A DNA stretch of 14,818 bases from JBBSMX01 sp038232935 (GTDB lineage: Bacteria > Bacteroidota > Rhodothermia > Rhodothermales > JANQRZ01), in assembly GCA_038232935.1 (NCBI GenBank), contig JBBSMX010000105.1, forward strand, positions 1-14,818, written 5' to 3'. The translations under genes and the position numbers were made by a program. The notes below the pieces were generated by a model that did no database searches, was not told the DNA's origin, and saw nothing but the letters and a program-made list of their open reading frames with translations. Positions 1 to 6,417 of this stretch are shown in pieces (positions within the stretch are counted from its first letter, which is position 1; each line of letters starts with the position of its first letter).

Positions 1-330
1 ACGGTGTCCCGAGACGGACGCGCGGAGTACTACGCGGCGAGCCGGCTGGAGACGACCGAGGCGGAGCGGGCCGAGTTGGAGCGGCAGGCCTGGGGGATCG
101 AGTCGTACCACCGCTCGCTGAAGCAGCACTGCGGGGCCGAGCGCTCGCAGGCACGCTCGGCCGTCGCTCAGGCCAACCACCTCCTGCTCTCGGTGCGGGC
201 GTATCTCCGGCTGGAGGTGCACCGCCTTAGGACGAGCGTGAGCCACTTCGAGGCGAAGTGCCGGGTGGTCCGCGGGGCGATGCGGTCGTTCTTGGAGAAC
301 CCTATGCTCGCTCATCTGCCAACTGCGTAA
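1..330 (+). CDS. Transposase, C-terminal fragment (cut by window edge)
   Basis: This is the last 109 codons of a DDE transposase; the reading frame is open to base 1, so the 5' part lies outside the window. Around residues 30-70 it carries a W-x-IE-x-YHR-x-LKQ-x(2)-G block followed by spaced Q, H and RA-x-LRLE residues. That pattern is typical of the region around the third catalytic acid (E) in IS4/IS701-type transposases, so the E in IESYHR is probably the catalytic glutamate. The frame ends in TAA at 328-330. A palindromic repeat begins about 10 bp later. I cannot tell whether the whole element is intact, and I could not define a terminal inverted repeat. The group assignment within the DDE families is tentative. 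Confidence 0.75.
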   Translation, partial: TVSRDGRAEYYAASRLETTEAERAELERQAWGIESYHRSLKQHCGAERSQARSAVAQANHLLLSVRAYLRLEVHRLRTSVSHFEAKCRVVRGAMRSFLENPMLAHLPTA

Positions 331-339
331 GTCCTATGG

Positions 340-449
340 CATTGCGAGGAGCGTAGGGACTCGTCCCGGAGCGACGTGGCAATCTCCCTCGGTTCGCTGG
401 AATCGGGAGATGGGCTTCGCCGAGCCCGGCGGGGTTGCCGCGCTCCCGG
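340..449. repeat. REP-like palindromic intergenic repeat (cattgcgagg type)
   Basis: The block begins cattgcgaggagcg and contains several inverted repeats: gggac/gtccc around a 2-nt spacer; atctccc (382-388) pairing with gggagat (405-411) across 16 nt; and cgccg/cggcg further on. Sequences of the form cattgcgaggagc...gcgacgtggcaatctccc are known to me as interspersed palindromic repeats in many bacterial genomes. Only one copy is present here, so repetitiveness rests on prior knowledge and not on this window. It lies just downstream of a transposase end and is non-coding. Confidence 0.55.
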
Positions 450-457
450 ACCCTGCC

Positions 458-488
458 CTGAGTACGTTCGACTTCGCTCAGCACAGGC
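458..488. repeat. Second REP-like module (ctgag...ctcag)
   Basis: The motif ttcgacttcgctcagcacag lies inside a ctgag (458-462) / ctcag (477-481) inverted repeat. Read on the minus strand it gives ctgtgctgagcgaagtcgaa, a form familiar from dispersed intergenic repeats in many bacteria. It directly follows the cattgcgagg module, so two different repeat types sit next to each other beside a transposase end. No second copy occurs in this window. Confidence 0.45.
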
Positions 489-670
489 TCCGCCGATGGG
501 GGCGCTCGCCATGACAACTCAGGAGTTTTGTTAGGCGTTCTAAGAGCTCGCAGCAGTCCGATGTGAACTCGTCCTTTGTACTCCGTCTTTCTGACTCCCC
601 CTTGCCGGGCGGACGAAAGGCGGCGATCTTGGCCCGCCCACTGTTTCTGTCGCTGACGTTACTCCGCCCT

Positions 671-1621
671 ATGCTGAACCGGATTGCCGCGCTGCTCGTC
701 CTCCTGTGCCTCCCGGCCCTCGCGCATGCGCAGGCATGGACGATGCAGCCGGGCGAGGCCTATTTCAAAATCACGCAGGGCTTCGCGAACGCATCGGAGC
801 GCTACGACGCCAACGGCGACGTCGTCCCCTACGACCCGAACACGGACGGGACCCCGTTCCGCGACCGCAGCCGCTACCTCTACGGCGAAGTCGGGCTCGC
901 GCCGAAGCTGACGCTGTTCGGGACGCTCCCGTACAAGCGCCTCTTCATCCGCGACGGCGGGTTCGCCGTGCCGGTGGAGCGGCGCGCCGCGGACCTCGGC
1001 TCGGCGGTGCTCGGACTGCGGGTAGGGCTGGAGGACGCTATCGGGGTGCTCGACGAACGCTCGGCGCTCGCGGCGAACATCGGGTTCACCGTCCCCCTCG
1101 GCTACCGGCGCAACTACGCGCCGACGGTGGGGCCGGGGCAGGTAGACGCGCAGTTGCTGCTGGCCTACGGCCGAAGCCTGTGGCCGCTGCCGGCCTACGC
1201 GCAGACAGGCGTCGGCTACCGCCACCGCACCTCCGTCTTCGGTTTCTCCCGTGTCGTCGACTGCCCAGCGTTGCAGCCCGACGATGCCGAGGAACTGTGC
1301 GTCGCCGACGCCGGCAGCGAGGTGGGGTACAGCGACGAACTCCTCTTCAAGCTGGAAGCGGGCTATACCCTCTTCGGTCGGTTGTTATTGCAGGGGCTGG
1401 TAGACGTGGTGTGGTCGGTCGATCCTCCCGAGTCCGTCGAGACGGCGCTCGGCGTGCAGCCCGAGGCGTTCCCGCAGCAGCGCTACGTGCGGACGGGCCT
1501 AGGAGCGACGTTCACCGTCTTCGGGGACACCGGGCTGAGCGTGCAGGCGTTCACGGCGCCCTACGCCCGCAACGCCCTCCGCGCCGTCGAAGTGTTCGTC
1601 GGAATCGAGACGAAGTTCTGA
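671..1621 (+). CDS. Putative outer-membrane beta-barrel protein
   Basis: This encodes 316 aa. The ATG at 671 was chosen because it begins a textbook Sec signal peptide (MLNRIAALLVLLCLPALAHA, cleavage after the AHA). The open frame extends back to a GTG at 563, but that stretch does not look coding. The mature protein alternates short amphipathic strands with polar loops, and many strands have aromatic ends. It finishes in an FVGIETKF-type strand with a terminal phenylalanine, the usual BAM signal of outer-membrane barrels. Residues of one predicted loop (DCPALQP...ELC) carry two cysteines that could pair. The substrate is unknown; the closest description is a transporter/porin-like barrel. 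It lies 61 bp upstream of the heme lipoprotein gene, with a hairpin between, so co-transcription is uncertain. Confidence 0.7.
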   Translation: MLNRIAALLVLLCLPALAHAQAWTMQPGEAYFKITQGFANASERYDANGDVVPYDPNTDGTPFRDRSRYLYGEVGLAPKLTLFGTLPYKRLFIRDGGFAVPVERRAADLGSAVLGLRVGLEDAIGVLDERSALAANIGFTVPLGYRRNYAPTVGPGQVDAQLLLAYGRSLWPLPAYAQTGVGYRHRTSVFGFSRVVDCPALQPDDAEELCVADAGSEVGYSDELLFKLEAGYTLFGRLLLQGLVDVVWSVDPPESVETALGVQPEAFPQQRYVRTGLGATFTVFGDTGLSVQAFTAPYARNALRAVEVFVGIETKF

Positions 1622-1646
1622 GGCGAGGGGGGAACGGTTGTTGAGT

Positions 1647-1677
1647 AGGGGTAGGGAACGTAAGCCTTTACGCCCCT
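1647..1677. terminator. Hairpin between barrel gene and heme lipoprotein gene
   Basis: cgtaa (1659-1663) pairs with ttacg (1668-1672) around gcct. The stem can be extended with ggg/ccc after a 2-nt bulge, or with agggg/cccct further out. No T-run follows, so this is a weak terminator candidate. The same gggtaggga-acgtaag sequence style recurs at 6281-6359, so it may instead be a copy of a short genomic repeat. Confidence 0.35.
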
Positions 1678-1682
1678 AGCCC

Positions 1683-2210
1683 ATGACGTCCTTTGCCTTC
1701 CCGCCCGGTTGTGGTTTGGTGCCTTCGCTTGTGCTCGGATGCGGCACCCAAGGAAGGCTGCGCAGGGAACGCCCGGCTGCGCAGTCTACGCTCACGCGCT
1801 GCGGCTACCGCCTGCGCACGGCGGGGTGGACCGTGCTCGCTACGTGCGCGCTGCTCGCGGGCTGCCAAAGCCGGCAGATCGACCGCACGATGCTGGTGCC
1901 GCCCGACGAGGCCGTCAGCTTTTCGCGGGACGTGCTGCCGCTCTTCACGGGGTCCTGCGCCGTGTGCCACGTAGGCGAGCGCACCAGCGGAGTAGCGTTG
2001 GGGAGCTACCAGCAGGTGATTACCAGTGTCGGCGAGCAGTACGGAGAGCGGGTGGTCATACCGGGTGATGCCGGAGCCAGCATTCTCATCGACAAGCTAG
2101 GGCCTTCGCCCCGGTTCGGGGAGCGCATGCCGAGGGGCCGCGCCCCCTTAGCTCCGGACCAGATCGCTTTAATACGGGCGTGGATCGACGAAGGCGCGCT
2201 GGATAACTGA
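1683..2210 (+). CDS. Heme-binding (c-type cytochrome domain) lipoprotein
   Basis: This encodes 175 aa from ATG 1683. A hydrophobic segment at about residues 48-60 ends in LLAG followed by Cys61, a lipobox, so the protein is probably lipid-anchored. Next come FSRDVLPLF and the heme motif CAVCH (residues 92-96). Met149 in the ERMP motif is the likely distal heme ligand, and the tail I-x-LIRAWIDEGA is typical of single-heme domains of the planctomycete-type cytochrome c family. The role is probably electron transfer at the periplasmic face of a membrane; the partner is unknown. About 45 residues before the signal segment is long, so the true start may be an in-frame GTG at 1719 or 1731. The YceI gene follows after 41 bp, suggesting an operon. 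Confidence 0.8.
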   Translation: MTSFAFPPGCGLVPSLVLGCGTQGRLRRERPAAQSTLTRCGYRLRTAGWTVLATCALLAGCQSRQIDRTMLVPPDEAVSFSRDVLPLFTGSCAVCHVGERTSGVALGSYQQVITSVGEQYGERVVIPGDAGASILIDKLGPSPRFGERMPRGRAPLAPDQIALIRAWIDEGALDN

Positions 2211-2220
2211 ATCCGAAACC

Positions 2221-2235
2221 GGAGCGACATGCTCC
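2221..2235 (+). other. Small intercistronic hairpin
   Basis: ggagc (2221-2225) and gctcc (2231-2235) form a perfect 5-bp stem around gacat in the gap between the heme lipoprotein and YceI genes. No T-run follows. It could be an mRNA stability element, but it is short enough to be chance. Confidence 0.25.
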
Positions 2236-2251
2236 CCCGAACCGAGGTGTC

Positions 2252-2806
2252 ATGAGGCGCTCCTACTGGTTCCTTCCGGCTCTTGTCGTGCTGCTGATGG
2301 GGGCGACCGGCTCGGCTCAGGCGCAGTCGTTCAAGACCGAGAGCGGGCACGCTGCCTTCACCTCCAGCGTTCCCCTCCACACCTTCACGGGTCTCTCCGA
2401 CCACCTCGTCGGACGGATCGATCTGGGCGAGGCGACGGTGGACTTCTTCCTCGATCTGACGACGCTCGACACGGGGATCGGCAAGCGCGACAAGGACATG
2501 CGCGAGACGCTGGAGACCGACCGCTTCCCCTTCGCCGAGTTCTTCGGCACCCTCGAAGGCTTCGACCTGGCTAGCAGCGCGGCGCAGCCGGTGCGGGTGC
2601 GGGGCGCCTTCAAGCTGCACGGGGTGAGCCGCGAGGTGGAGATCGAGGAGACGCTCCAGCGAACGGACAGCGGGCTGAAGGTGGACGCCGCGTGGTCGGT
2701 GAACCTGGAGGACTACGACATCGTCCCGCCGCGCCTGCTGATCGTGAAGGTGGATGAAGTACAGCAGGTGCGCATCGAAGCGCTGCTCCCTCCCGAAAAC
2801 CGCTAA
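2252..2806 (+). CDS. YceI family periplasmic protein
   Basis: This encodes 184 aa. It starts with a Sec signal peptide (MRRSYWFLPALVVLLMGATGSAQA, about 24 residues). The mature part matches the YceI/lipocalin-like fold: an N-terminal F-x(2)-HTFTG-x-S segment, then the signature D-T-G-x(4)-D-x-DMRETLETDRFP, and later a KLHGVSREVEIE strand. YceI proteins bind long amphipathic molecules such as polyisoprenoids or quinones in a hydrophobic barrel; the ligand here is unknown. The gene stands 41 bp after the heme lipoprotein and 10 bp before the DUF5777 barrel. This order suggests one transcript and a shared function across the periplasm, possibly linked to quinone or redox chemistry (inference). 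Confidence 0.88.
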   Translation: MRRSYWFLPALVVLLMGATGSAQAQSFKTESGHAAFTSSVPLHTFTGLSDHLVGRIDLGEATVDFFLDLTTLDTGIGKRDKDMRETLETDRFPFAEFFGTLEGFDLASSAAQPVRVRGAFKLHGVSREVEIEETLQRTDSGLKVDAAWSVNLEDYDIVPPRLLIVKVDEVQQVRIEALLPPENR

Positions 2807-2816
2807 CGCCGCTGCC

Positions 2817-3689
2817 ATGCTCCTGCTACGCAACCTGACGGTGCCCGCCCTCGCCCTCTGCCTGAGCGCGGGGGCGGTGGCTCAGATGCCGCGCGATCGC
2901 GCCGATCCCGGCGGCCCCGTCGACGAAGTGTTCTGGGCTCCGACTGTGATCCTCACGAGCTCCGTCACGAACCTGCCTCAGGGCAACCTCAACGTCACGA
3001 TCCTGCACGCCTTCGGCATCGCCACGGACGGCGTCGAAACGCTCTTCGGGCTCGACGGCTCGGCGAACATCCGCTTCGGTATAGACTACGGCGTCTTCGA
3101 CCGGCTCTCGGTGGGGATCGGCCGATCCCGGTTCGACAAGCTCTACGACGCCCGGTTCAAAGCGAACCTGCTGCGGCAAACCAAAGACGACCGGATCCCT
3201 GTGGAGGTCGCGCTGAAGGGGGACGTGGGGATCACAACGCTGGCGAACGGCTTCGCCTTCGCCGACCGTCTGAGCTACTTCGCGTCGCTGCTGGTGGCGC
3301 GGAAGGTCACGGATCGGCTCAGCCTGCAGGTCTCGCCCATGGTTTCCCACTTCAATACCGTGTTCATCGAGCGCGGCGCGGGCGACGAGATCCTCGAAGA
3401 AGAGAACGACCACATCGCGGTCGGGCTGGCCGGTCGCTTCGTGCTGAGCCGGCGTGTGGCCATCCTCGCCGAGTACCTCCCCGTGCTCGGCAACCGGTCC
3501 GACGGGACGGCCGACGTCTTCTCCGTCGGCCTCGACTTGGAGACCGGGGGGCACGTGTTCCAGCTCTTCTTCACGTCCTCGCAGTGGCTCACCGAGCAGC
3601 ATGCCCTCGCCTGCAACGCCGACGACTTCTTTGCGGGGGATTTCCGGTTCGGCTTCAACGTGAACCGGGTGTTCTCCCTCGGGCGGTAG
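2817..3689 (+). CDS. DUF5777-type outer-membrane beta-barrel protein
   Basis: This encodes 290 aa from ATG 2817, 10 bp after the YceI stop. An in-frame ATG at 2754 lies inside yceI and is not favoured. A signal peptide (MLLLRNLTVPALALCLSAGAVA) is followed by features I associate with the DUF5777 beta-barrel family: SSVTNLPQGNLNVTILHAFG, then LFGLDGSANIRFGIDYG, then SVGIGRSRFDKLYDARFKANLLRQ. The C-terminus has barrel-like strands ending FRFGFNVNRVFSLGR. The molecular function of this family is not known to me. In Bacteroidota such barrels often stand beside YceI and cytochrome-like genes, as here, so it may be the outer-membrane member of a three-part envelope module. Confidence 0.8.
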   Translation: MLLLRNLTVPALALCLSAGAVAQMPRDRADPGGPVDEVFWAPTVILTSSVTNLPQGNLNVTILHAFGIATDGVETLFGLDGSANIRFGIDYGVFDRLSVGIGRSRFDKLYDARFKANLLRQTKDDRIPVEVALKGDVGITTLANGFAFADRLSYFASLLVARKVTDRLSLQVSPMVSHFNTVFIERGAGDEILEEENDHIAVGLAGRFVLSRRVAILAEYLPVLGNRSDGTADVFSVGLDLETGGHVFQLFFTSSQWLTEQHALACNADDFFAGDFRFGFNVNRVFSLGR

Positions 3690-3786
3690 TGATCGAGCGG
3701 CGGGTGCCATCCAGCTTTTGGACGGAGGAGCGCGGGGGTAGTAGCTTGGGATGAACCATCCTCGGATGACCCATCCTCTCGTCCCC

Positions 3787-4254
3787 ATGTCCGGTCGCGT
3801 CTTCCAACTCAATACCTCGCCCGGCGGCGTGCCGAAGGTTGCGGTGCGTTCGGCGGAGATCGGCCCGCTCGGGCTCGCAGGCGACGGCGTCGATCACCCG
3901 AAGATCCACGGTGGTCCGGAGCGGGCCGTGTGCCTGTGGTCGCTGGAGCGCCTCCTCGCGTTGCAGCAAGAGGGCCATCCGGTGTTCCCCGGCAGCGTCG
4001 GGGAGAACGTGACGCTCGCGGGGCTGAGTTGGGATGCGCTCGCGCCCGGCGCTGCGCTTGCCTTCGACTGCGGCGTGCGGCTTCAGGTTACAAGCTACAC
4101 GACGCCGTGCCGGACGATTGCCGCCTCCTTCGCCGACGCGCAGTTCAAGCGGATCAGCCAGGAGCGCCATCCGGGCTGGAGCCGGCTCTACGCTCGCGTC
4201 CTCCGATCCGGCACCCTCACCGTGGGCGAAGGCGTGCGGGCCGAGTCCGCCTGA
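3787..4254 (+). CDS. MOSC domain-containing protein
   Basis: This encodes 155 aa from ATG 3787; in-frame ATGs at 3751 and 3766 could extend it by up to 12 residues. I chose 3787 because family members normally begin just before the V-x-QLN-x-SPGGVPK strand. Seen in order: GVPK, the G-L-x-GD turn, HGGPERAVCLWSLE (about residues 41-54), FPGSVGENVTLAGL, and YTTPCRTIAASF with the conserved Cys108. MOSC domains are related to the C-terminal domain of molybdenum cofactor sulfurase; stand-alone YiiM-like forms act in molybdopterin-dependent detoxification of N-hydroxylated compounds. No molybdenum-cofactor genes lie nearby, so the partner is unknown. The stop codon TGA directly abuts the stop of the convergent gene. 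Confidence 0.87.
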   Translation: MSGRVFQLNTSPGGVPKVAVRSAEIGPLGLAGDGVDHPKIHGGPERAVCLWSLERLLALQQEGHPVFPGSVGENVTLAGLSWDALAPGAALAFDCGVRLQVTSYTTPCRTIAASFADAQFKRISQERHPGWSRLYARVLRSGTLTVGEGVRAESA

Positions 4255-5025
4255 CTACCGCGATCCGGCGGGCTCCTTCTTGGGGATCTGCTCTGCGGTG
4301 AGTCCCGGCTGCCCGTCCGAGCCCACGCGAGCTTCGAGGGGAGGGCGGCGCGGCGGCGTCGGGTCGAGCTTGGCGAGTTTGGCGCGTTCGATCAGCCCGA
4401 ATATGGCGTAGACGACGAGTAGGATGCCCGTGCCGACGATGCCGATCAGGCTGAACAGCCGGAGCTCGTAGCCCGCCACGGCGACGACGGGGTTGCCGAG
4501 AAAGAAGACGGCGGTGTTGGCCGCGATCATGAACAGCCGAAGCTCCGTCGGCCCCGCGCCCGCGAACGAGATCTTGAATACGTCCCGCGTGATCGTCACG
4601 AGGTTGACGTGGATCATCATCAGGTAGTACGCGATGATGAGGAAGAGCGCGACGGACAGCTCCATCAGCGGCGACAAGCCCAGCCCGACGAAGATCAAAA
4701 ACGTCGAAACCGCGTCGCTTTGGTGGTCCACGTAGAAGCCGTAGCGCTCGCGGCGGATGTCGCGGACTCGGGCGAGCGTGCCGTCGAGCGAGTCGCCCCA
4801 CCAGTGGACGACGAAGCCGAGCGAGGCGAGCCACAGCCAGTCCAGGCTGTACTGGGTGAGGACGTACGACGCGCCGATGACGACGGCCGAGAGCAGCCCG
4901 ATCCCCGTCAACGTGTCCGGCGTTACCCACTCGGGCAGGCGCTGGGCCATGCGCGGCAGCGCCCACTGCTCGAAGCGAGCGACGGTGGTGCGGTTGACAC
5001 GTTCTTTGGCGGCAGCCTTTTCCAT
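4255..5025 (-). CDS. CDP-alcohol phosphatidyltransferase family membrane protein
   Basis: This encodes 256 aa. It is an integral membrane enzyme with about six hydrophobic segments between residues 38 and 212 and a hydrophilic Pro/Arg/Lys-rich C-tail. The family signature is complete: D78-x2-D81-G82-x2-A85-R86, then G96-x3-D100-x3-D104 (DSLDGTLAR and GFYVDHQSD), which binds the metal ion and the CDP group. These enzymes transfer a phosphatidyl or similar group from a CDP-activated donor to an alcohol acceptor. The acceptor (glycerol phosphate, serine, inositol or other) cannot be read from the sequence. The gene lies 42 bp downstream of the transsulfuration enzyme on the same strand, so the two may share a transcript. 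Its stop touches that of the MOSC gene. Confidence 0.87.
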   Translation of the reverse strand: MEKAAAKERVNRTTVARFEQWALPRMAQRLPEWVTPDTLTGIGLLSAVVIGASYVLTQYSLDWLWLASLGFVVHWWGDSLDGTLARVRDIRRERYGFYVDHQSDAVSTFLIFVGLGLSPLMELSVALFLIIAYYLMMIHVNLVTITRDVFKISFAGAGPTELRLFMIAANTAVFFLGNPVVAVAGYELRLFSLIGIVGTGILLVVYAIFGLIERAKLAKLDPTPPRRPPLEARVGSDGQPGLTAEQIPKKEPAGSR

Positions 5026-5067
5026 GCAGGGGAGAGCGCGGGAGAGCGTCGGTTCCTACCGTACCAG

Positions 5068-6270
5068 TCAGACGGTGTTAAGTGCCCGGTCGAGATCGGT
5101 CCGCAAATCGTCGACATCCTCGACGCCGACGGAGAGGCGAATGAGGGAGTCCGAGAGTCCGGCAGCGAGGCGCTCTTCGAGCGGGATCGAGGCGTGCGTC
5201 ATCGAAGCCGGGTGGCTGACGAGGCTCTCGACGCCGCCCAGGCTCTCGGCGAGGGAGAACACGCGGAGCGCCTGCATCAGGGCCACGGCGTTCTCGACCG
5301 CGTCGTTTTTGAGCGTGAAGGAGACCATCCCGCCGAAGTCGCGCATCTGCCGGCGGGCGATCTCGTGGCCGGGGTGGGAAGGAAGGCCGGGGTAGCGAAC
5401 GGTTGCTACTTTCGGGTGCTCGTCGAGATAGGTGGCGAGGGCGCGGGCGTTCTCGCAGTGGCGCTCCATGCGGAGGTGGAGCGTCTTGGTGGCGCGCAGG
5501 ACGAGGAAGCAGTCCATCGGCCCCGGTGCGGCACCGACGGCCTTGATCTGAAAGCGGAGGTGGTCCGTCCAGCCTTCGTCGCTCGTCAGCACGGCCCCGC
5601 CGATCACGTCGGAGTGCCCACCGAGGTATTTCGTCGTCGAGTGGAGGACGAGGGTTGCGCCCAGGTCGAGCGGCTGCTGGAGGTAGGGGGAGGCGAACGT
5701 GTTGTCCACGACGAGATCGATCCCCTTCGCTTCGGCACGCTCGGCAACGGCCTCAATGTCGATGATCCGCAGGAGCGGGTTCGTCGGCGTCTCGGTCCAG
5801 ACCAGCTTCGTCTCGTCGGCGAGGGCGGCATCGACGGCGTCGAGGTCGGTCATGTCCACGAAGGAGAACCTCAGCCCGAAGGGCTCGAACACCTGGCGCA
5901 TGAGCCGGTACGTCCCGCCGTAGAGGTCGTTCGTGGCGACGACGTGGTCGCCGGGCCGAAGCCGCTTGAGGATGGCGTCCACGGCGGCGAGCCCGGAGGC
6001 GAAGCAGATGCCCTCGGCGGCCCCTTCGAGCGAGGCGAGGTTGGCCTCGAGCGCGGAGCGCGTGGGGTTCGAGACGCGGGCGTACTCGTGCCCCTTGTGA
6101 TCACCGGGCGCGGCCTGGACGTAGGTCGAGGTGAGGTAGACCGGCGTCATGATGGCGCCGGTCGAGGGGTCCGGCTCCTGTCCGGCGTGGACGGCGCGCG
6201 TGCCGAAGCCAAGCTCGGCTTCGGTGCTGGAATGGCCGTTCGAGGCAAGGCTAGCGTCGGTAGCGGGCAT
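5068..6270 (-). CDS. Transsulfuration PLP enzyme (cystathionine gamma-synthase/lyase family)
   Basis: This encodes 400 aa, the full length for the Cys/Met metabolism PLP-dependent family. Visible active-site features are GTRAVHAG near the N-terminus, Y63 and R65 in HEYARVSNPTR (phosphate binding from the neighbouring subunit), ASGLAA (91-96), Y117 in LYGGTY, D189 in VVDNTF (pyridine nitrogen) and the Schiff-base lysine K214 in HSTTKYLGGHSD. Near the C-terminus SLGGVESL-x-SHPASMTH contacts the substrate carboxylate. The enzyme either joins cysteine to an activated homoserine (MetB-like) or cleaves cystathionine (MccB/CTH-like). The sequence alone does not separate these, so no symbol is given. 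The protein is cytosolic and works as a tetramer in the family. It may lead an operon with the downstream phosphatidyltransferase. Confidence 0.88.
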   Translation of the reverse strand: MPATDASLASNGHSSTEAELGFGTRAVHAGQEPDPSTGAIMTPVYLTSTYVQAAPGDHKGHEYARVSNPTRSALEANLASLEGAAEGICFASGLAAVDAILKRLRPGDHVVATNDLYGGTYRLMRQVFEPFGLRFSFVDMTDLDAVDAALADETKLVWTETPTNPLLRIIDIEAVAERAEAKGIDLVVDNTFASPYLQQPLDLGATLVLHSTTKYLGGHSDVIGGAVLTSDEGWTDHLRFQIKAVGAAPGPMDCFLVLRATKTLHLRMERHCENARALATYLDEHPKVATVRYPGLPSHPGHEIARRQMRDFGGMVSFTLKNDAVENAVALMQALRVFSLAESLGGVESLVSHPASMTHASIPLEERLAAGLSDSLIRLSVGVEDVDDLRTDLDRALNTV

Positions 6271-6280
6271 GGTGTTGAGT

Positions 6281-6359
6281 GTAAAGGGTAAGTAACGTAA
6301 AACATAAGGTCGTCTGCGGCAGGGGGCTGGAGTGGCCCTCCTTACGTCCCACGCTTTAC
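6281..6359. repeat. Imperfect inverted repeat upstream of the transsulfuration gene
   Basis: The left arm (6281-6309) starts gtaaag and ends acataagg. The right arm (6340-6359) runs ccttacgt...ctttac, so both ends of the arms pair (gtaaag/ctttac and acataagg/ccttacgt, one mismatch) around a GC-rich centre of about 30 nt. The left arm has about 9 extra bases. A similar gggta-g-aacgtaa string is found at 1650-1663. This suggests a short dispersed repeat family, but could also be part of the promoter/leader of the transsulfuration gene. Confidence 0.35.
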
Positions 6360-6365
6360 GAAATA

Positions 6366-6399
6366 GGAACGGGGGCGCAGCTCGCCGCGCCCCCGTTCC
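6366..6399 (-). terminator. Strong hairpin after the TPR gene
   Basis: A perfect 13-bp GC-rich stem (6366-6378 with 6387-6399) closes an 8-nt loop, 18 bp downstream of the TPR gene stop. On the minus strand it is followed by tatttcg, a short T-rich stretch. The position and strength fit a transcription terminator separating the TPR gene from the transsulfuration gene. Confidence 0.75.
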
Positions 6400-6417
6400 G
6401 TCTGCGGGAAAGAGCGA

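Noticed and set aside
512..535. aact/agtt hairpin followed by ttttgtt as a terminator after the transposase fragment
   Set aside because: The stem is only 4 bp, and the site is about 180 bp beyond the stop codon.
530..545. gttaggcgtt resembling an integron attC core site
   Set aside because: No matching gcctaac arm or attC-like fold lies upstream, and the surrounding genes are not cassette-like. A similar gttaggc at 14812-14818 lies in coding sequence.
1756..1784. ggctgcgcag direct repeat with 19-nt spacing near the start of the heme lipoprotein
   Set aside because: It has only two copies of 10 bp in a GC-rich segment and no recognisable operator or recombination context.
4609..6291. A 560-codon open frame on the plus strand opposite the transsulfuration gene
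   Set aside because: It is an antisense shadow caused by high GC; the minus-strand protein has all catalytic residues of its family, while this frame is rich in Arg, Gly and Val with no domain features.
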